NCBI RefSeq assembly: GCF_010093535.1
Contig: NW_022985168.1
Span: 1,754,613 to 1,818,612, forward strand
DNA: 64,000 nucleotides
Direction of reading: 5' to 3'
Origin: Lindgomyces ingoldianus
Taxonomy: Eukaryota; Ascomycota; Dothideomycetes; Pleosporales; Lindgomycetaceae
This document shows positions 11,609 through 24,846 of the stretch, piece after piece (position 1 is the stretch's first letter; each line of letters starts with the position of its first letter). The translations under genes and the position numbers were made by a program. The notes under the pieces were generated by a model that worked only from the letters and a program-made list of their open reading frames with translations, was not told where the DNA came from and did no database searches.

Positions 11609-12197
11609 TGTTACAGTCTACAGTTAGACTAACATAACTCCACCTGCAGTACTCCACAATCTAGCTGGATTGGGGCAGGGCTTGTTTACAGGCTAGTGGA
11701 GGACGCGGAGGCGGCAGGGCTGCCCGCTATCATGAAAGAATGCCTTGTCTAATAGGGAGACAGGCTGAGAGCTTAAGGAGCCTAAGGGAGCTTATAGGAG
11801 CCCTCTTAGCAGGCTCCTATAAACTCCTGCTAGCTCCCCTTAGCACCTTAGCACATGTATATAGTTCCCCTATTAAACAACCTTTAGGAGGTGTGTTTAA
11901 CGTTTAGTTTATTTTCTACATAGACTAAGTAGCATTTAGCTTTCTAAAGAGCTGTAATACTATTTATATATCTTGCACTATATATACCTCTAACCCTGTC
12001 TAAAAGGACTGTTTAACCTGGCCTCTCTACTGCCGCATTAAGGGCAAACCACAATCTAGTCTCTCTATCTCCCTCTATAAGCCTAATAGCTTGTACATAG
12101 GACTGTACACCCTACTAGTTAGCCCCTACTACCTGTCCTACTTCCCCCCTAGGAGTATTACTAGACCTGAGTGCTTTCTAAAGCAAGGATTGTAACA
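11609..12197 (+). repeat. 3' LTR of gypsy A1
   Basis: 589 bp from TGTTACAGTC to GATTGTAACA. Its right end is directly followed by the second copy of the ACTTA target duplication. Confidence 0.95.
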
Positions 12198-15100
12198 ACT
12201 TAGTAGAATTCTAGTGTATAATGTTGCCTAGTATTTTAAAGCGGTTGCCTTACTCTGTACAGTCCTTATTACCTAATACAATTAAGAATCCTAGCTGTAA
12301 GCTAAGGTCCTTATTATTAGCAAATAATTTATCTATAAAGATAAACAGCTTCACATAATTAAGCTGCAATAGTAGGAAGGTAAGACTATGCTTACTGTTG
12401 TCTATTTGCTATTAGATTTATGCGTTAAGTGTGTTAATGTTGTTATACAAAGGGTCTATAGTTTATACAGTAATAAAGAGGTTAAATGCTGCCTCTAGTT
12501 AACATATAGATGCAATGTATGCCTCTCTTGCATATTACTTAACATATTATTATGCAGCATCCTTATCCTCTAAGTTAATTATATAAAGGTAGCTTACTTA
12601 TCTCTTTTAAGTAAGAACTACTATATTATGTGTAAGTTTAATCTTTCTACTATTAAACTTAATAAGTTGCTTCTTTGCTAGAATAGTCTTACCCTTTACA
12701 CAGAACTTTGCCTTCTATAGTTTTTTCTCTTCTCTTTACGCAAAATCCTTTAATATAATACTTAAAGTGTTATCTATCTATAAGCTAGTAATACTAAAGG
12801 TGTGCTCTCTTTTATTAGTAATTAAGAAGTAGGGGTTGTATAAAGAGATGTGCATACGCAGCTTTTTTTTATAGTAGTTATAGTATGTCTTAAACTAATA
12901 CAGTCCTAATTTAGTAGCTCTATACAAGGGTTGTATAACCTAGAGTATTATATTTAGTAGAAAGCTCTAGCGCATCTTTTTTAGTAGCTTTATGTACAGC
13001 GTGCACATAAGCTTATCTATTAATTAGATGTATGCTTATGTAATATTACACAGTTTAAAATGCATTTTATATGTAGCTCTTAGGCTTACTTCTATAGCTA
13101 AAAGTAGTCTCTAGCTTATCCTCTAAATAGTTAGTAACTAAGTAAGGATTTCTCTCTTTTTTTTATCTAAGTAGCTAGTAAACACTAGGTAGGATTTCTT
13201 ATATAGTTAGGTTATTTTGCCTTTTACTTCTTATATAAAGCAGAGGTTAAAAATCTAACTTTTATGCCTTATTAAGTTGTACACTATAACTTTAAAAGTG
13301 CTGTTAGTAATTAAGGTGTCTATCTCTGTGCAGTTTAATTTCTTAAATAGTTTTTTAGGTGTAGTAATTACACTGTCTGTATAAAGCTTAATAAATAAGG
13401 CCTAATTATCCTTCTTTTTCTAGGTTAGAAATACCTAGTCTAGACTTTATACAGGTTTTCTTTGCCTTTTACTTCTTCTAGTATCTATATCTTCTCTTTG
13501 CACTAGTGCAGCATTACTATCTTAAAGGGCTTAGTCTGTAGTAGGCTCTAGTTCTGCCTTTACAACATTTTTATAAGGCTATTTTCTTTTCTTCTTTTTT
13601 AGGGGATCCCTTTACACAGGGATTAGTTTATTTAGGTTATCTATTATAAGTAGGTTGTCTTTCTTCTTTTTTTTATAGTACAGTTTAACCTGTGTATATT
13701 AGAGCTTTAGTAGGCTATTTTTTTTCTTAATAATAATATCTTTTCCTTTAATGCTCTTAATTTTATATAGGCTAGTCTAGCCTTTTTTCTCTCTCTATGC
13801 TATAATCTCTAAGCTAAGAGGGAAGTTAAGAACTTTATATGTTATAAGGCTATTATAAGTGTTAATTACATAATTAATGTTTACTTTTATATAGTTCTTT
13901 TAAAGTATCTTTATTACCTTTTATATAGCACTTGCTTATGTAATAATGTCTAGTAATAGTAAAAAGTTTAGGTTAATTCTTAGGTATGCTCTAAAGACTA
14001 GTAGCATAGGTACTAGACTGTGTAGGCTAGCTATGTTATTTAGAGCCTTAACTACTATCTATAAGATAGCCTTATTATCTGTACAGTTACCTAGCTTAGT
14101 CTTTAGAATGTTAAACACTTATTAGAGAGGTGCGTGTGTGTGCTTAACCTTTCTAACTACCTAATATGCTTTTACAGGCATCTGCCTACATATAGCTTCT
14201 ATAATCTTTGCATAAGCTTAAAAATCCTCTAAAGTAAAGTTTATACTAGAGTTATGCATAATGTAGTCTAGGGGTTCTTAATAGGTGTTAATCTAGCATT
14301 TACATAGTACATTCTAGGTATCTTGTGTAGACATAGATTTTAAGAATGTAGCAGCCTAAAATAATGTGTCTACATTAATAATATGTAAAACATCTTTATT
14401 ATTAATTTATATAACATTAATAACAACTTTATAGTTAAAGTAGGTGTTATTTTTAATTATAAACTTAAATTTTTATAAAGCCTAGTTATATAATTAGTAG
14501 AGGTAGTAGAACTTCTTAATCTTTTCTAGCACTGTAGCATTAATGTTGTGGCTAGCGCTAGTTAGCATCTTCTAAAGTCTTTTTATGCAGGGGTGTCTAA
14601 ATTAGTAGTAGAGGCAGTAGAGTTCTAATTTAGTAAAAAAAGACATAGATTCTTCTTTACTAACATTAAAAAAAAAGAGTCTTTATTTTTATATAATAAG
14701 TATAGTAGTTTTGTCTTTATATATAATAACATTTAAAATGTTGTTAAAGTATACTCTAAGTTAGTTAGTATCTGCTAGTAATAGCAGAAATAGTGTTAAA
14801 GTCTCTAAGATATAGTATATAACTAGACTAATTAAGTTCTAGATTTATATAGTACTAATTAATCCCTTTAGTGTCTAGCCTTTAAAGCTAATATCTGTTT
14901 AGCTAAGTGTCTAATTAATTTTTATACATAAGTTCTCTTATATGTACGCCTTAAGTTAAGACTTACTAATAGTAGAGATCTTTACTGCGCCTATGTTTTA
15001 TAGTTTACCTTAGTATACTGTATAGTATTAGTTATTAAAGATAAACTGCTTAGCATATTTCTTAGGTTTAATGCTATAAATGTCCTCTTTTATTACACAG

Positions 15101-17327
15101 TGTAGATAAGTAGCAGAGGTAAAGTAGTTAACAGCTTTCTTAGTATTCTTACTTTTTTATTTTATTTTCTTTGCATTATGCAAATTATTTTTTTCTTTAA
15201 AGTAACCTTTAAAGTCTTAGATGTATAAGGTAATAGCTTTATATAATAAAGTCTTATTATAAAAATCTTTATATAATAAAGTCTTATTATAAAAATCTTT
15301 ATATAATAAAGTCTTATTATAAAAATCTTTATATAAGGTAATGTACTAGTTCTTTGCTTACATATAGTTATTATAAGAGTAGTTTAATAACTAACATCTT
15401 TTCTTATAGCAGACAAAGCACTTCTTTATCTACGTGCAGTTATCTCTAGATTATAGCCTAAACCTAGATAGAGATCTTCTCTATTGTCCTCTTTTACACA
15501 GAGAGAAGCTTTTTTCTTGTTATGCAGACTCTTATTATGCAGAGTTATATTAGCAGTCTGTGTAGTATGCATTAGGTAGTTTTTAGAGGTATTAGTTTAC
15601 CCTTTAATTTATAGTAACTTAGAGTAATGCCTATAAGTTACTAAATAAAGCTTTATATAAAGGCTTAATAGTAAACATAGCATGTTCTAGTTTTAGTTAT
15701 CCTTAATAAGCTTATATAACAGCAGTGTGCAGTAGAACATTCTTTTAAAATTTTATTTTTAGTGCTCTTTATATAAGTGTAAGCTTATTAATTATTATTT
15801 TAAAAACTTTATATAAACTTTTATTAAAGTTTTTTTATTAGCATTATATAAAAGTTATTATTATCTAGTCTATCTAGTACTAGCTATAGTTTACATTAGT
15901 GTTAAAGTAACTGCTTAAAGTGTTATATAAATGCTTCTAGTTATATCTAGGGCCTATGTTGTGCATATAGTACATATTTACCTAACCTTCTAGAATATCT
16001 AGAAAGATGTCTATATACTAAGTTTTCTAAATATCTAGCTGTTAACATAAATTAATAAAGATCTTTATTTTATTTATAAAGATGTTATATAGTTAACTTA
16101 TATAGTTATTATTTTTTTTTTATGCTTTTTAAAATTATATAATTTTATCTACTAAGAGTTTTTTTTTAGCAATTTCTCTCTAGAGTAGAAGTTTATACAG
16201 GTTATAATATAGTATAGATTGTGCAGGTGGTATTAGTAGTGTATACACTACTGTAGGCAGTAGTGTGTACAATTAAAGGTGTAGAGCAGGCGTTAGGTAG
16301 GGTAGCATGTATTGTTTATATAGTAATTAGTGTAGTGCTAGCTAAGGTATAGAAGCAGGTAATGCTAGTACATTTAGTGTTAATAGTAGCATTATGTTTA
16401 GTCTACTTCTATGTAGAGCTTTATATAGTAATAAAGGTTATATATAAAGCTTTTTTAGTATAATTACTTTCTTTTATGCTATATTATACAGCTTTTAGGC
16501 TTAGGTACTTTTAGTGCCTAGCTATAGTGTAATTTCCTTATCCTCTAGCACTTATATAAGCTCCCTTTTAAATGTGCAGCTAAGTGCTAAGAAGTCTTAT
16601 AGTGTTTATTCTTTAAAATTCTTTATATACACACTTAAAAAAGTAGCGCTTTTTTAAGTTATTATATATAAATTAGTAATTATGTAACTTATATATAATT
16701 AAGTTTATAAGCTTATTAAAGCTTTTAACATGTTAATCTTATTATTCTAGTACTCTAGGCTAGTCTTATTTTGTAGTGTTGCCTCTAATATCTTTATGTC
16801 CTTTATAAGTTATTTATATAATAAGAATTATTTCTTATTCTTTTTATTATTACATAAAGTTATTAGTTGCTAATAAAATTTTATTATAATAGTATAGTTA
16901 ATTACTTTTTTAGTAGATTGCACAGGTACTGCTATTATCTAGCTGCTAGGTTGTGCAGCTTTAATAGCTTTAGTGTACACCTTATACTATCTCCTCTTTA
17001 CTTTGTACAGTAGCAGAGCTTGCTGTGCAATGTAAAGAATTAATATGCTATTATCTAGCTGCTAGGTTATATAGCTTTAGTAGCTTTAGTGTGCATCTTA
17101 CACTATCTTCTTTTTGCTTTATATAGTAGCAAAGCTTACTATATAATGTAAAGGATTAATCTACTATTCTAAGAAATAAGTAACTAAACAAAGTACCTTA
17201 TAAAGTATAGGTGCTCTACTGTTACTCTTTCTAAAAAATAAGTAATAAAATAAAGTACTTTATAAAGTGTAGGTACTTTATTATTACTTTTACTAATTTA
17301 TAGTTAATTAAATTAACTACTAATTAG
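12198..17327 (-). pseudogene. B1 Gag-Pol (copia): RNase H, RT, integrase, Gag reading leftward
   Basis: On the minus strand the copia order is kept. RNase H lies near 12,290-12,370 (KLFIFIDKLFANNKDL). RT occupies about 12,900-13,500. The integrase C-terminal segment is at about 13,950-14,080 (VVKALNN, SLVPMLLVF). Protease and integrase N-terminal sequence lie at about 14,100-15,200, and a Gag zinc knuckle near 15,370-15,425 (KKCFVCYKK). Gag continues rightward to about 17,000. Stops are TAA/TAG at expected Gln/Trp sites. It is the same family as F and G and the 3' half of H. Confidence 0.85.
15241..15330. repeat. Perfect 30-bp tandem triplication in B1
   Basis: Three identical 30-bp units (15241-15270, 15271-15300, 15301-15330), each beginning ATATAATAAAG and ending AAAATCTTT. 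Copy G has the unit once, near 47,600. The length is a multiple of three, so the Gag frame is unaffected. Perfect identity in heavily mutated DNA suggests the units expanded after the RIP events. Confidence 0.95.
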
Positions 17328-17607
17328 TATTAAATAGGCTCTAATAGCTAGCTACTTATAGTATAAGCACTTAAGTAGTAAAAGTAAGAGTAGTGTACAG
17401 TATGTATAGTGTATAAAGTAGGTAAGGTAAGGGCAACATGTTTCTAGTTTTATTACTCATATCTTTCCTCTGTACAGAGGAAAAGGGGGATATCTAGATG
17501 TTTGCGCACAGAGGTTCGCGCACAAGCATTATGTGACATAGATATGTGATCCTGCTCGTGCGTGATCGCTTGTATCCAGGCCGCGACGCTGCTGCTGCGT
17601 ACAGACA
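17328..17607 (-). repeat. Right (5') LTR of B1
   Basis: 280 bp, aligned end to end with the left LTR. The terminal ~110 bp (17,500-17,607) is GC-richer and less mutated. The adjacent inner sequence CTACTAATTAG is shared with families C and G and occupies the primer-binding-site position. Confidence 0.93.
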
Positions 17608-17612
17608 ATAGG

Positions 17613-19260
17613 TCTAATTATAGCCTTATATAACTCTCTCTTAACTAAACTGCAACGCGCTATAGTAGAAGAACCCCTTTTAAACAACCTTAATGTGTAT
17701 GCAAACTTAATTACTACCTATAATAATAACATAAGGTTCCTCTTTATATAAGCTTTAATACGCCCCTAAACTAGCGCAGTTATAAGTAAAGACTTTAATA
17801 TAATAAAAATTAATTTAAATTATGCTCTAGTTAGTTCTAGAAAGTGTAAAAATTATAAAAAAAAAAGTTAATGCTTTAAGTGCAGTAAGCATAGTTATAT
17901 CTTTTAAAACTGCTTTATTCCTTTTTCTTAAGTCTATATAAGTAGCGCTGCTAGCACTTATTAAAGATTCTTACTATCTTAATTTTATTTCTATAAGAGC
18001 TTTAACTTATATTTAAGCCCTAATTCTTCTTACTACTTTTAACATAGCTGCAGCTATAGCAGTAGAAGCCTGTAAAAAGGCTTGTCTTAGGGCTAAGTTA
18101 CCTCTTAGAACTAATTTAACACTAGATCTCTACTAACCTATAGGCTAAGTCCTCTACTAATAACTAAAAGTACTAAGTTAATATTTTTATATGTTTATAA
18201 TAAAAAACTATATTAGCTTTAATATAAGCTTTTATTAACTTAAAAGTAAATAGTATAAGTTACATTAATAAAAAACTAGTATATAAACTAAATCTTTAAT
18301 TAACACTACTTACTTAAATAATTTACCTAACTAGATTTAATAGAAAATAACTTAAAAAAAGTTTTATCTTTTATACTATAACTATTATAATTACCTACTA
18401 ACACTATAAGAAGCAGATTAAGCTCTATGTAATAATCCTAGAATAACTATAGCTGTATTAGCATAAGGTTGCTTTTAATTACTAAGAGTAAGTTTTAAAC
18501 TTTAACTCTTTTTAATACTAAAACATATGCTTATACTTACACCTAAACAACACCTAAGTAGCACTTAATATAGAAGGTTTCTAGACCTACTTTTTAATAA
18601 CCTAAAAAAAAACTACCTAAGCTAGGCTAACAAGGTAGGCCTCTTACTAAAATAGGCTATATAAAATAATTTAATAACTACTTAAACTTAAAAAAGAAAA
18701 AGAAAAAGCCTTTAAAAAATCTTTACTTATTTAATTTAAATATAAACTAGGACTTAAACAGCAAATAGACATCTGCTATATAAGACCTACCTTATTTATA
18801 ACCCTAGCTTAATAACTAGATTATAAAATCTACGCAGTTATAATTTTTAATATAGACTAAGCTCTAGCTCTTTAAAAACACACTAACCTAAAAATAATAA
18901 TCTCTTAAGACTACTATAACTTATTACATGTCTTTTTTTAAAACAAGTTTAATAAGCTTTTAATATAACATTTATATAATTACTAAATAACTTTTAAGCC
19001 TAGTAAACATCCTAGTTATAGGCTACTATATAAGATGTTACTAAATAAATTAAAAGTGCTCTAAAAATACTTTAATAAGAACTTAAAAAAAAAGTTTATT
19101 TAAGCTAGCTTTTTACTAGTAGTGTTACTTATACTATTTATAAAAAAACTTAAAGGTAGGCTTTAATTCTACATTAACTACTAAAGACTAAACACTATTA
19201 CTATTAAAAACTAATACTTAATTTCTTTTTTATAGAAAACTCTAAGCTAACTAAGTAAAG
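17613..19260 (+). pseudogene. Family D Gag end, CCHC knuckle, protease region and N-terminal RT
   Basis: The segment opens with the Gag continuation and reaches a zinc knuckle near 17,875-17,915 (CFKCSKHSY...NC, CX2CX4H-type with the His preserved). A degenerate protease/linker region follows to about 18,900. The last ~260 bp match the start of a gypsy reverse transcriptase (YKMLLNKL, FIKKLKG) and end in LSK at the C insertion. The frame resumes at 25105. Stops are frequent and mostly explained by CAA/CAG/TGG changes. The central part is poorly recognisable. Confidence 0.75.
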
Positions 19261-19513
19261 TGTCCGAATAGTGATATTCGGGCGCCTGGTTGATAGTCAC
19301 GTGGCTCGGATGCGCCCGGATCCCTGTGCACGGAGATCTGTGCGCAGAGTTTAGGACTATATCAACCCCTTTCCTTTGTACAATAGAAAACAACAAGAAG
19401 CAATTAACACTAGTTACCTAACACCCCTGTGCAATGTTTACACTGTGCAAACCTCTCTGTCTTGTACGCATTTGCTAACACTAAGTGCTAGCTAGCAGAG
19501 AGTCTATTTAACA
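19261..19513 (+). repeat. 5' LTR of C
   Basis: Begins TGTCCGAATAGTGATATTCG, which includes a short CGAATA...TATTCG inverted repeat. Its outer (left) half retains many CpG sites that are mutated in the 3' LTR. Confidence 0.95.
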
Positions 19514-19799
19514 CTAATTAGTAGTTTAAATACTATAAAAGAGAAAGCTCTTCTTGTACCTTTCTATTTAAAAGTTTATGTATAAAAAGAATTCTTTTCC
19601 TTACTACTTTAACTATAAATTAGTAAAAGTAAAGACAGAGTCTAATTTACATGCAAGTAGCTATAAATCTCTATTTAGTTACCTAAGCAAAAGCAAGAAA
19701 CCTGTCTATATAATACTATTTAGAGGTATTATATAAATAGTAGTACTTGTTTAACGCTAGAAGGTCTGTTTTATCTTTTTACACAAGGCTGTTTAGAGG

Positions 19800-22700
19800 C
19801 AGTGTACAACAAGAAGTAAGACAGCGCGCAACAACGCATAATTAACTACTATAAAGTAATAAGCAACGCTAGCTCTATCTATAACTAGCTAACATAATGT
19901 ATTAACATATAACTAATATGTACCTTTTATAGGCATCTTAGTAAAGACCCTAGCAAAGCAGACAAACATTAAAGATTAAGTAAATAAGATTAAACTATTA
20001 AATAACACACTTAAAAAGAAGCTTAATTTATACACAGCTAACTTAATTATAAAACTCTGCGTGTTAAGCGCAATAGACGTATATACACTTAAGAACTTTT
20101 AAAACAACTTTACAGAGTAGGAGCTTATACACTTTAAAAATCTTAGCTAACTATTCCTATAAAAACTAATTACTACTTTATAAAATAAAAGTATTAGCTT
20201 TAAGAAGAACATAATAGAGGCTACTACATTATATAGACTTGTAAAAAAAGAACACATGTTTACTGTCTTACTAGAACATTATATAAAACTATTACTACTA
20301 TTGCTAGTCTTAACGCAACAGAGGATGTCTCTGTATAAATTACCTGTAGACCTAATACTTTCTCTGTAATTAGTATAACTACCTTGTAATAGCTTACTAT
20401 ATAAAAGCATAACTAGGCAGCTACATATTCCTGTAGCCACAGCTCTGCATAAGATTCCCTAAAGCTTGTACCTACTGCATATAATTTAATTACTATATAA
20501 TCTATACTAACTTCTACCTACACAAGATATTACAGCAGAGAACCTTACGCCTAAGAAGGTTATATAATTTTAGAAGGCATAAAAGAAGAAGAATAACTAT
20601 ATAGAGCAACTATATAATATTCTAGCTAACAAGGCTATAGTATTTATTAAGCTCTGCTAACACTTTGCTATCTTTAAGGTATTATACATAAGTATTTTTT
20701 CTAATATCTTTAAAAAGCGCGCACACATGTTCTACTTTTATAATATTAGTCTAGAATAATTATAGAAGTTACTATATAAGCAGCTTAGTAATTACTTTAA
20801 TACTAATGTAAACTATAACTAGTATTAAATAGCTTAAATAATAATAAGCTTTATATAAAGTAAGTAAAAGAACTTTATAAAAACCCTACATAAAGCTTTT
20901 AAAGCTATAATTAATAAACTTACTCTTATATAAAAAGCTTTTAGTCTATAATTCTAAGGTAAGATACTGCTTTACACTGCTATTATATAAGCATGCTATA
21001 GGCAACTTAAACTTAAATAAGTAATGTTCTTAATTAAGCCTACATATAAAGCACTATACAGTAACCTCTATTTAGCACTTTAGGTTATAATTAATTAATA
21101 AAATAATGCATTTATAAATAAATCCTAGAACATGTACTATACTAATAAGCAATATAGCTTACTATGTACACATAGCTATTAACAACATAGAAGAAGCCTA
21201 AGAGGATATAGAGGATTATTTAGACTATAGTTCTCTACATAATTAAAGCAATACTTTATTTATTATAAAGAAGGATATTAGTTAATAAATTATTCTTATA
21301 TAAATTAATTCTATGTAAAACGCTAATATATCTCTTTATATAAAAGATTTTATAACAAGACACTAACACGTAAGAAGGTAAATGTGTATATTTAAAAGTT
21401 TAAAGGTAAACTAAAGTAGAAGGAAAAGAAGTTGCACAATAATAACAACTTAGATAAAAAAAAAAGTAAAGAGATTATTAACTACCTTACTAATACTGCA
21501 TTTCTCTACTGCGCGACTGTAGAGAACATCTACAGCCTAGAACCTAAAGGATACGCAGAATAGTTTATCCTTAAAGATTAATACTGTACAGTATACTAAG
21601 GTAAACTATAGAATACTAGCGTAGTAAGGATCTCTACTGTAAGGAAGTTACAACTTAAAGCATACCTGCAAGAATTCTCTTATATAAAAGTAGACTAGAC
21701 ACTAAGGAAAAAAAGTATTAGCTTTAAAAAATAAGAATTAATAGAATTAATTAGTACTGTATAAATTACTAACCTAGTTAGTAACGTAACATATTACATC
21801 CTAGACACCCTAACACTATTCCTACTGTCTCTAGCAGACGTAGACTAAATAGGTGCGTACTTTAATAACGTGCAGAATGTAATTATACAAAGTAATAGAA
21901 ATACTATTCTAGTTATATAAAAATAAGGTTATTTATTTTTTAACATATAAAAGAAGAAATTAATGTCTTTTTTTACTAAACATAAACTTTAACAACTGTA
22001 TAAAAGATTTAGCTATTCTTGTATAAAACAACTTTACACAATGCTTAAAAACACTAGACATAATGTTAATCTCTTTATACTTAAAGAGATTAAGAAGTTC
22101 TGCTATATATGTTAGCTACACAACCTAGCACTATAAAGATTTAAGTTTATAATTAAAGATAACTTACACTTTAACTATAAGATAGTAATTAATGTTATAT
22201 AAATTAGTAACTAAAACATACTACATATAATTAACATAGATACATTATTCTAAGCAGCAACCTTCTTAAAATTAATGTTTGCATAAGATACCTAGGACAC
22301 GCTCTGCAAGTGTTAGATTAACATATACTAAGGCCTACCTAATTACATTATACATAACCCTAGTATAAACTTTACATCTAAAGACTTCTAGAATTGCGCA
22401 AAGATTGTAGGAGCAACATGCTAACAGATGCTAGTAGAGGCCTATTAGGCTCTAGGGAAGATTAAGCGCGCGCACGCACTACTGCAACATGTGTATAATA
22501 TTCTCTATGCAGAATTAAATAATTATACAAATAATAAGTTAGTGTTACAGATAGCTATTAAAGCTTTAAATAATATAGTAAGACTAAACAGTCTTATACC
22601 TACATTGCTTATGTTTAGAATGTACTTAAAAATTAACATAAATTCTGCACTATCCTCTAATATTATCACGCAAGCTAACGCTGTACAAAAGGTAATAAAA

Positions 22701-24720
22701 ATGCTTTAAAGTAAAAAAGTAAAAGTTAATATTAATTATATAATTAATACCTAAAACAGCTTAACTTTATATAAAGTACTAAATCTCTTACTTAGTTCTA
22801 AAGTAAAGATGTAGTAAGAGAAGAAGGGATAGACAGAACTGCACGTAGTAAAAGGAATTAAGGCCTTAGATGTTATTATTAAGATAAAGAATAGTCTAGT
22901 AAGACTCTGCTGCACATAAGTTATACTATATTATTATACAAAGGACAAGGATAAACCTGCATAAGAATTGCCAGATCTAGACAAACTAGCCCTAGTACAA
23001 AGGGATCCTCTACAGGCATAAAAGAGAGGTCGCCTACGCAAGTAACTAACTCTAGTTAATAGACTACACAAAATAGCCCCTTAAGCAGTATTAGATTTAT
23101 TGTATAAACTAAAACTAGAACTACAGCTAGCTAAAAAAGGCTAAGAGAGACTATGTAAGAATTTACAGGCCACAACATTTCTAACTTAAAAGGAAAAGGA
23201 AGACTACACGCTAGCAATTAAGCTCTGTGCAGACAGTGTAATTATAACACCTAAAAGACTATTTAAAGAATTAGACTGTACAGAAATAGAGAGTCTAATT
23301 ATAAGTAGCATATTTAAAGTACTCTTATATAATTTATTAATTTATAAAGGACAGATCTTTAACTTTTAACTTATATATAAAGTTAAAGGGAAATTAATAA
23401 AACTATATAAAAAGTTATAACTTGTGTTTATAGGACATTTAAATAAGAAAAAAAAGGAGATCCTTACATAGTCTTCTATAATTTAGAAAATAAGTTAGAG
23501 GTTAATCCTAGCTATTAGCTTATTACTAATAGCTTTATACAACATGCACTATAAACTACACAATATTACTTAGGCATATGTATAATTAATAGATAAGCTT
23601 ATTTACACTCTTTTTACATAACTACTAAAAGAACTCTGTAAAAGCTTCTCTCTACACATAATATTTAGAGTTGTACAACTACTATATAGCGCAGTAGAGT
23701 TAGGCTTGTATTAGTTTAAGACATACTATAACTATTATAAAAATAAACTTTTTATAAAAACCTTATTATATAATCTATGCTTGTTAATTACATATAAAGG
23801 CTTAATAGTGTTTAGTATTACAGGACTGTAGATAGATAATACTCTTAGTATTATTACAGCTAATTTTGCATAAAGAGAGGAAAAAAAATTGCTTAAAGCT
23901 AACTTCTAAGTAAAGCCTAAGACTATACTATTACATAATTAGGCTATTAAATTTAATAAAAAAAAGATTTACTTTATACAAAACAATATTATTCTTATAT
24001 AGAAAGGTTAAGCTAAAAATCTACACATAATAAAGTCTAAAGTAAAGGATGCTGCGCAGAAGTACGTTAAACAGCGCGCGCGAGGTGCCTATATCGCATT
24101 AATATGTTAACCTAAGGCAGCATTTAACCTGTCTACTGCCGCTTAAGTTGTGTTGCTGTTGTACAACAATATTAAGGCATTAAACGTACAAATCTAATGG
24201 CAAATTAATAACTAGAATAGAGAATTATTATTATTTATAAATAATAAGGACCTAAGTTTACAGCTTAGCTTTCTTATTATTCTTAGGACTAAGCAGCAAA
24301 CTAGAAACTTATACAACTTTAAAATTACAGGCAATATTGTACACTAGAACTCCTCTAAGTGTAAACACGTTACCTGCTCTGTCCTAGCTAGTAAGCTGTA
24401 TAGAATAGTGGGAGGATTTAACTGCGCAATTGCACTAAGTACAACTATTAACTAGATTACACGTATGCTTAGAATACCTCCTGTACTTATTGTACTATGC
24501 ACAGATTTAAGATCTCTATATAAATGTCTTATAAAGCTTAAGACAACAAATAAGAAAAGACTTATAATTAATATTATATTAATTTAAAAATTATATAAGA
24601 AAAGAGAGATTATAGAGATTAGGTAGATTAATAGAAGGGACAACCCTACAGATGCCTATACAAAGAAGGCGCTAAACTCTGCTCTTAAGGAACTAATTTT
24701 GTACAACTAACTAACTATTA
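19800..24720 (+). pseudogene. C Gag-Pol (copia)
   Basis: Gag is about 19,900-21,200. Protease and pre-integrase regions follow (GAYFNNVQNV near 21,850). The integrase core is near 22,310-22,480 (GLPNYI, INFTSKDF). A stop-free piece at 22491-22709 (LQIAIKALNN, SLIPTLLMF) is the integrase C-terminal part. RT lies near 23,490-23,900 (ITQAYVQ-like segment), with its catalytic Asp pair changed to DN at 23835-23840. RNase H is at about 24,090-24,290 (AAFNLSTAA, FINNKDLSLQL). It belongs to the fungal copia group with a long LVPTLLVF-type integrase tail. Dozens of CAA/CAG/TGG-derived stops disable it. Confidence 0.85.
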
Positions 24721-24846
24721 GAGTTAAAGCGTTAGTTAACAGACTTAAGCCTGTACAAAATAGGCAAAAAGGGCCCTACAGTAACCTGTCTACTGTATGT
24801 GTAAACAAGGCAAGTCCTGTATAAAGAAAAAAGAAAAAGTTACTAA

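Larger units (their letters stand above)
4526..12197 (+). mobile_element. Gypsy A1 (family A chromovirus) inserted in B1
   Basis: 7,672 bp with LTRs of 590 and 589 bp and target duplication ACTTA (4521-4525, 12198-12202). Three related copia copies keep the empty site: F at 41688-41692, G at 44560-44564 and H at 55293-55297. Order: LTR, Gag, protease, RT, RNase H, integrase, chromodomain, antisense ORF, polypurine tract, LTR. Confidence 0.97.
3482..17607 (-). mobile_element. Copia element B1 (family B), split by gypsy A1
   Basis: 280-bp LTRs lie at 3482-3761 and 17328-17607, with a 5-bp target duplication ATAGG (3477-3481 and 17608-17612). Pol reads on the minus strand, so the right LTR is the 5' LTR. 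Without A1 and its duplication the element is about 6.45 kb, close to complete copy G (6,335 bp). It sits inside the Gag of family D. Confidence 0.95.

Noticed and set aside
15241..15330. CRISPR-like repeat array
   Set aside because: Three contiguous units without spacers in a eukaryotic retroelement: a simple tandem repeat.
22491..22709. Stop-free 72-aa frame as a separate small gene
   Set aside because: It is the integrase C-terminal segment of copia C, continuous with pol on both sides.
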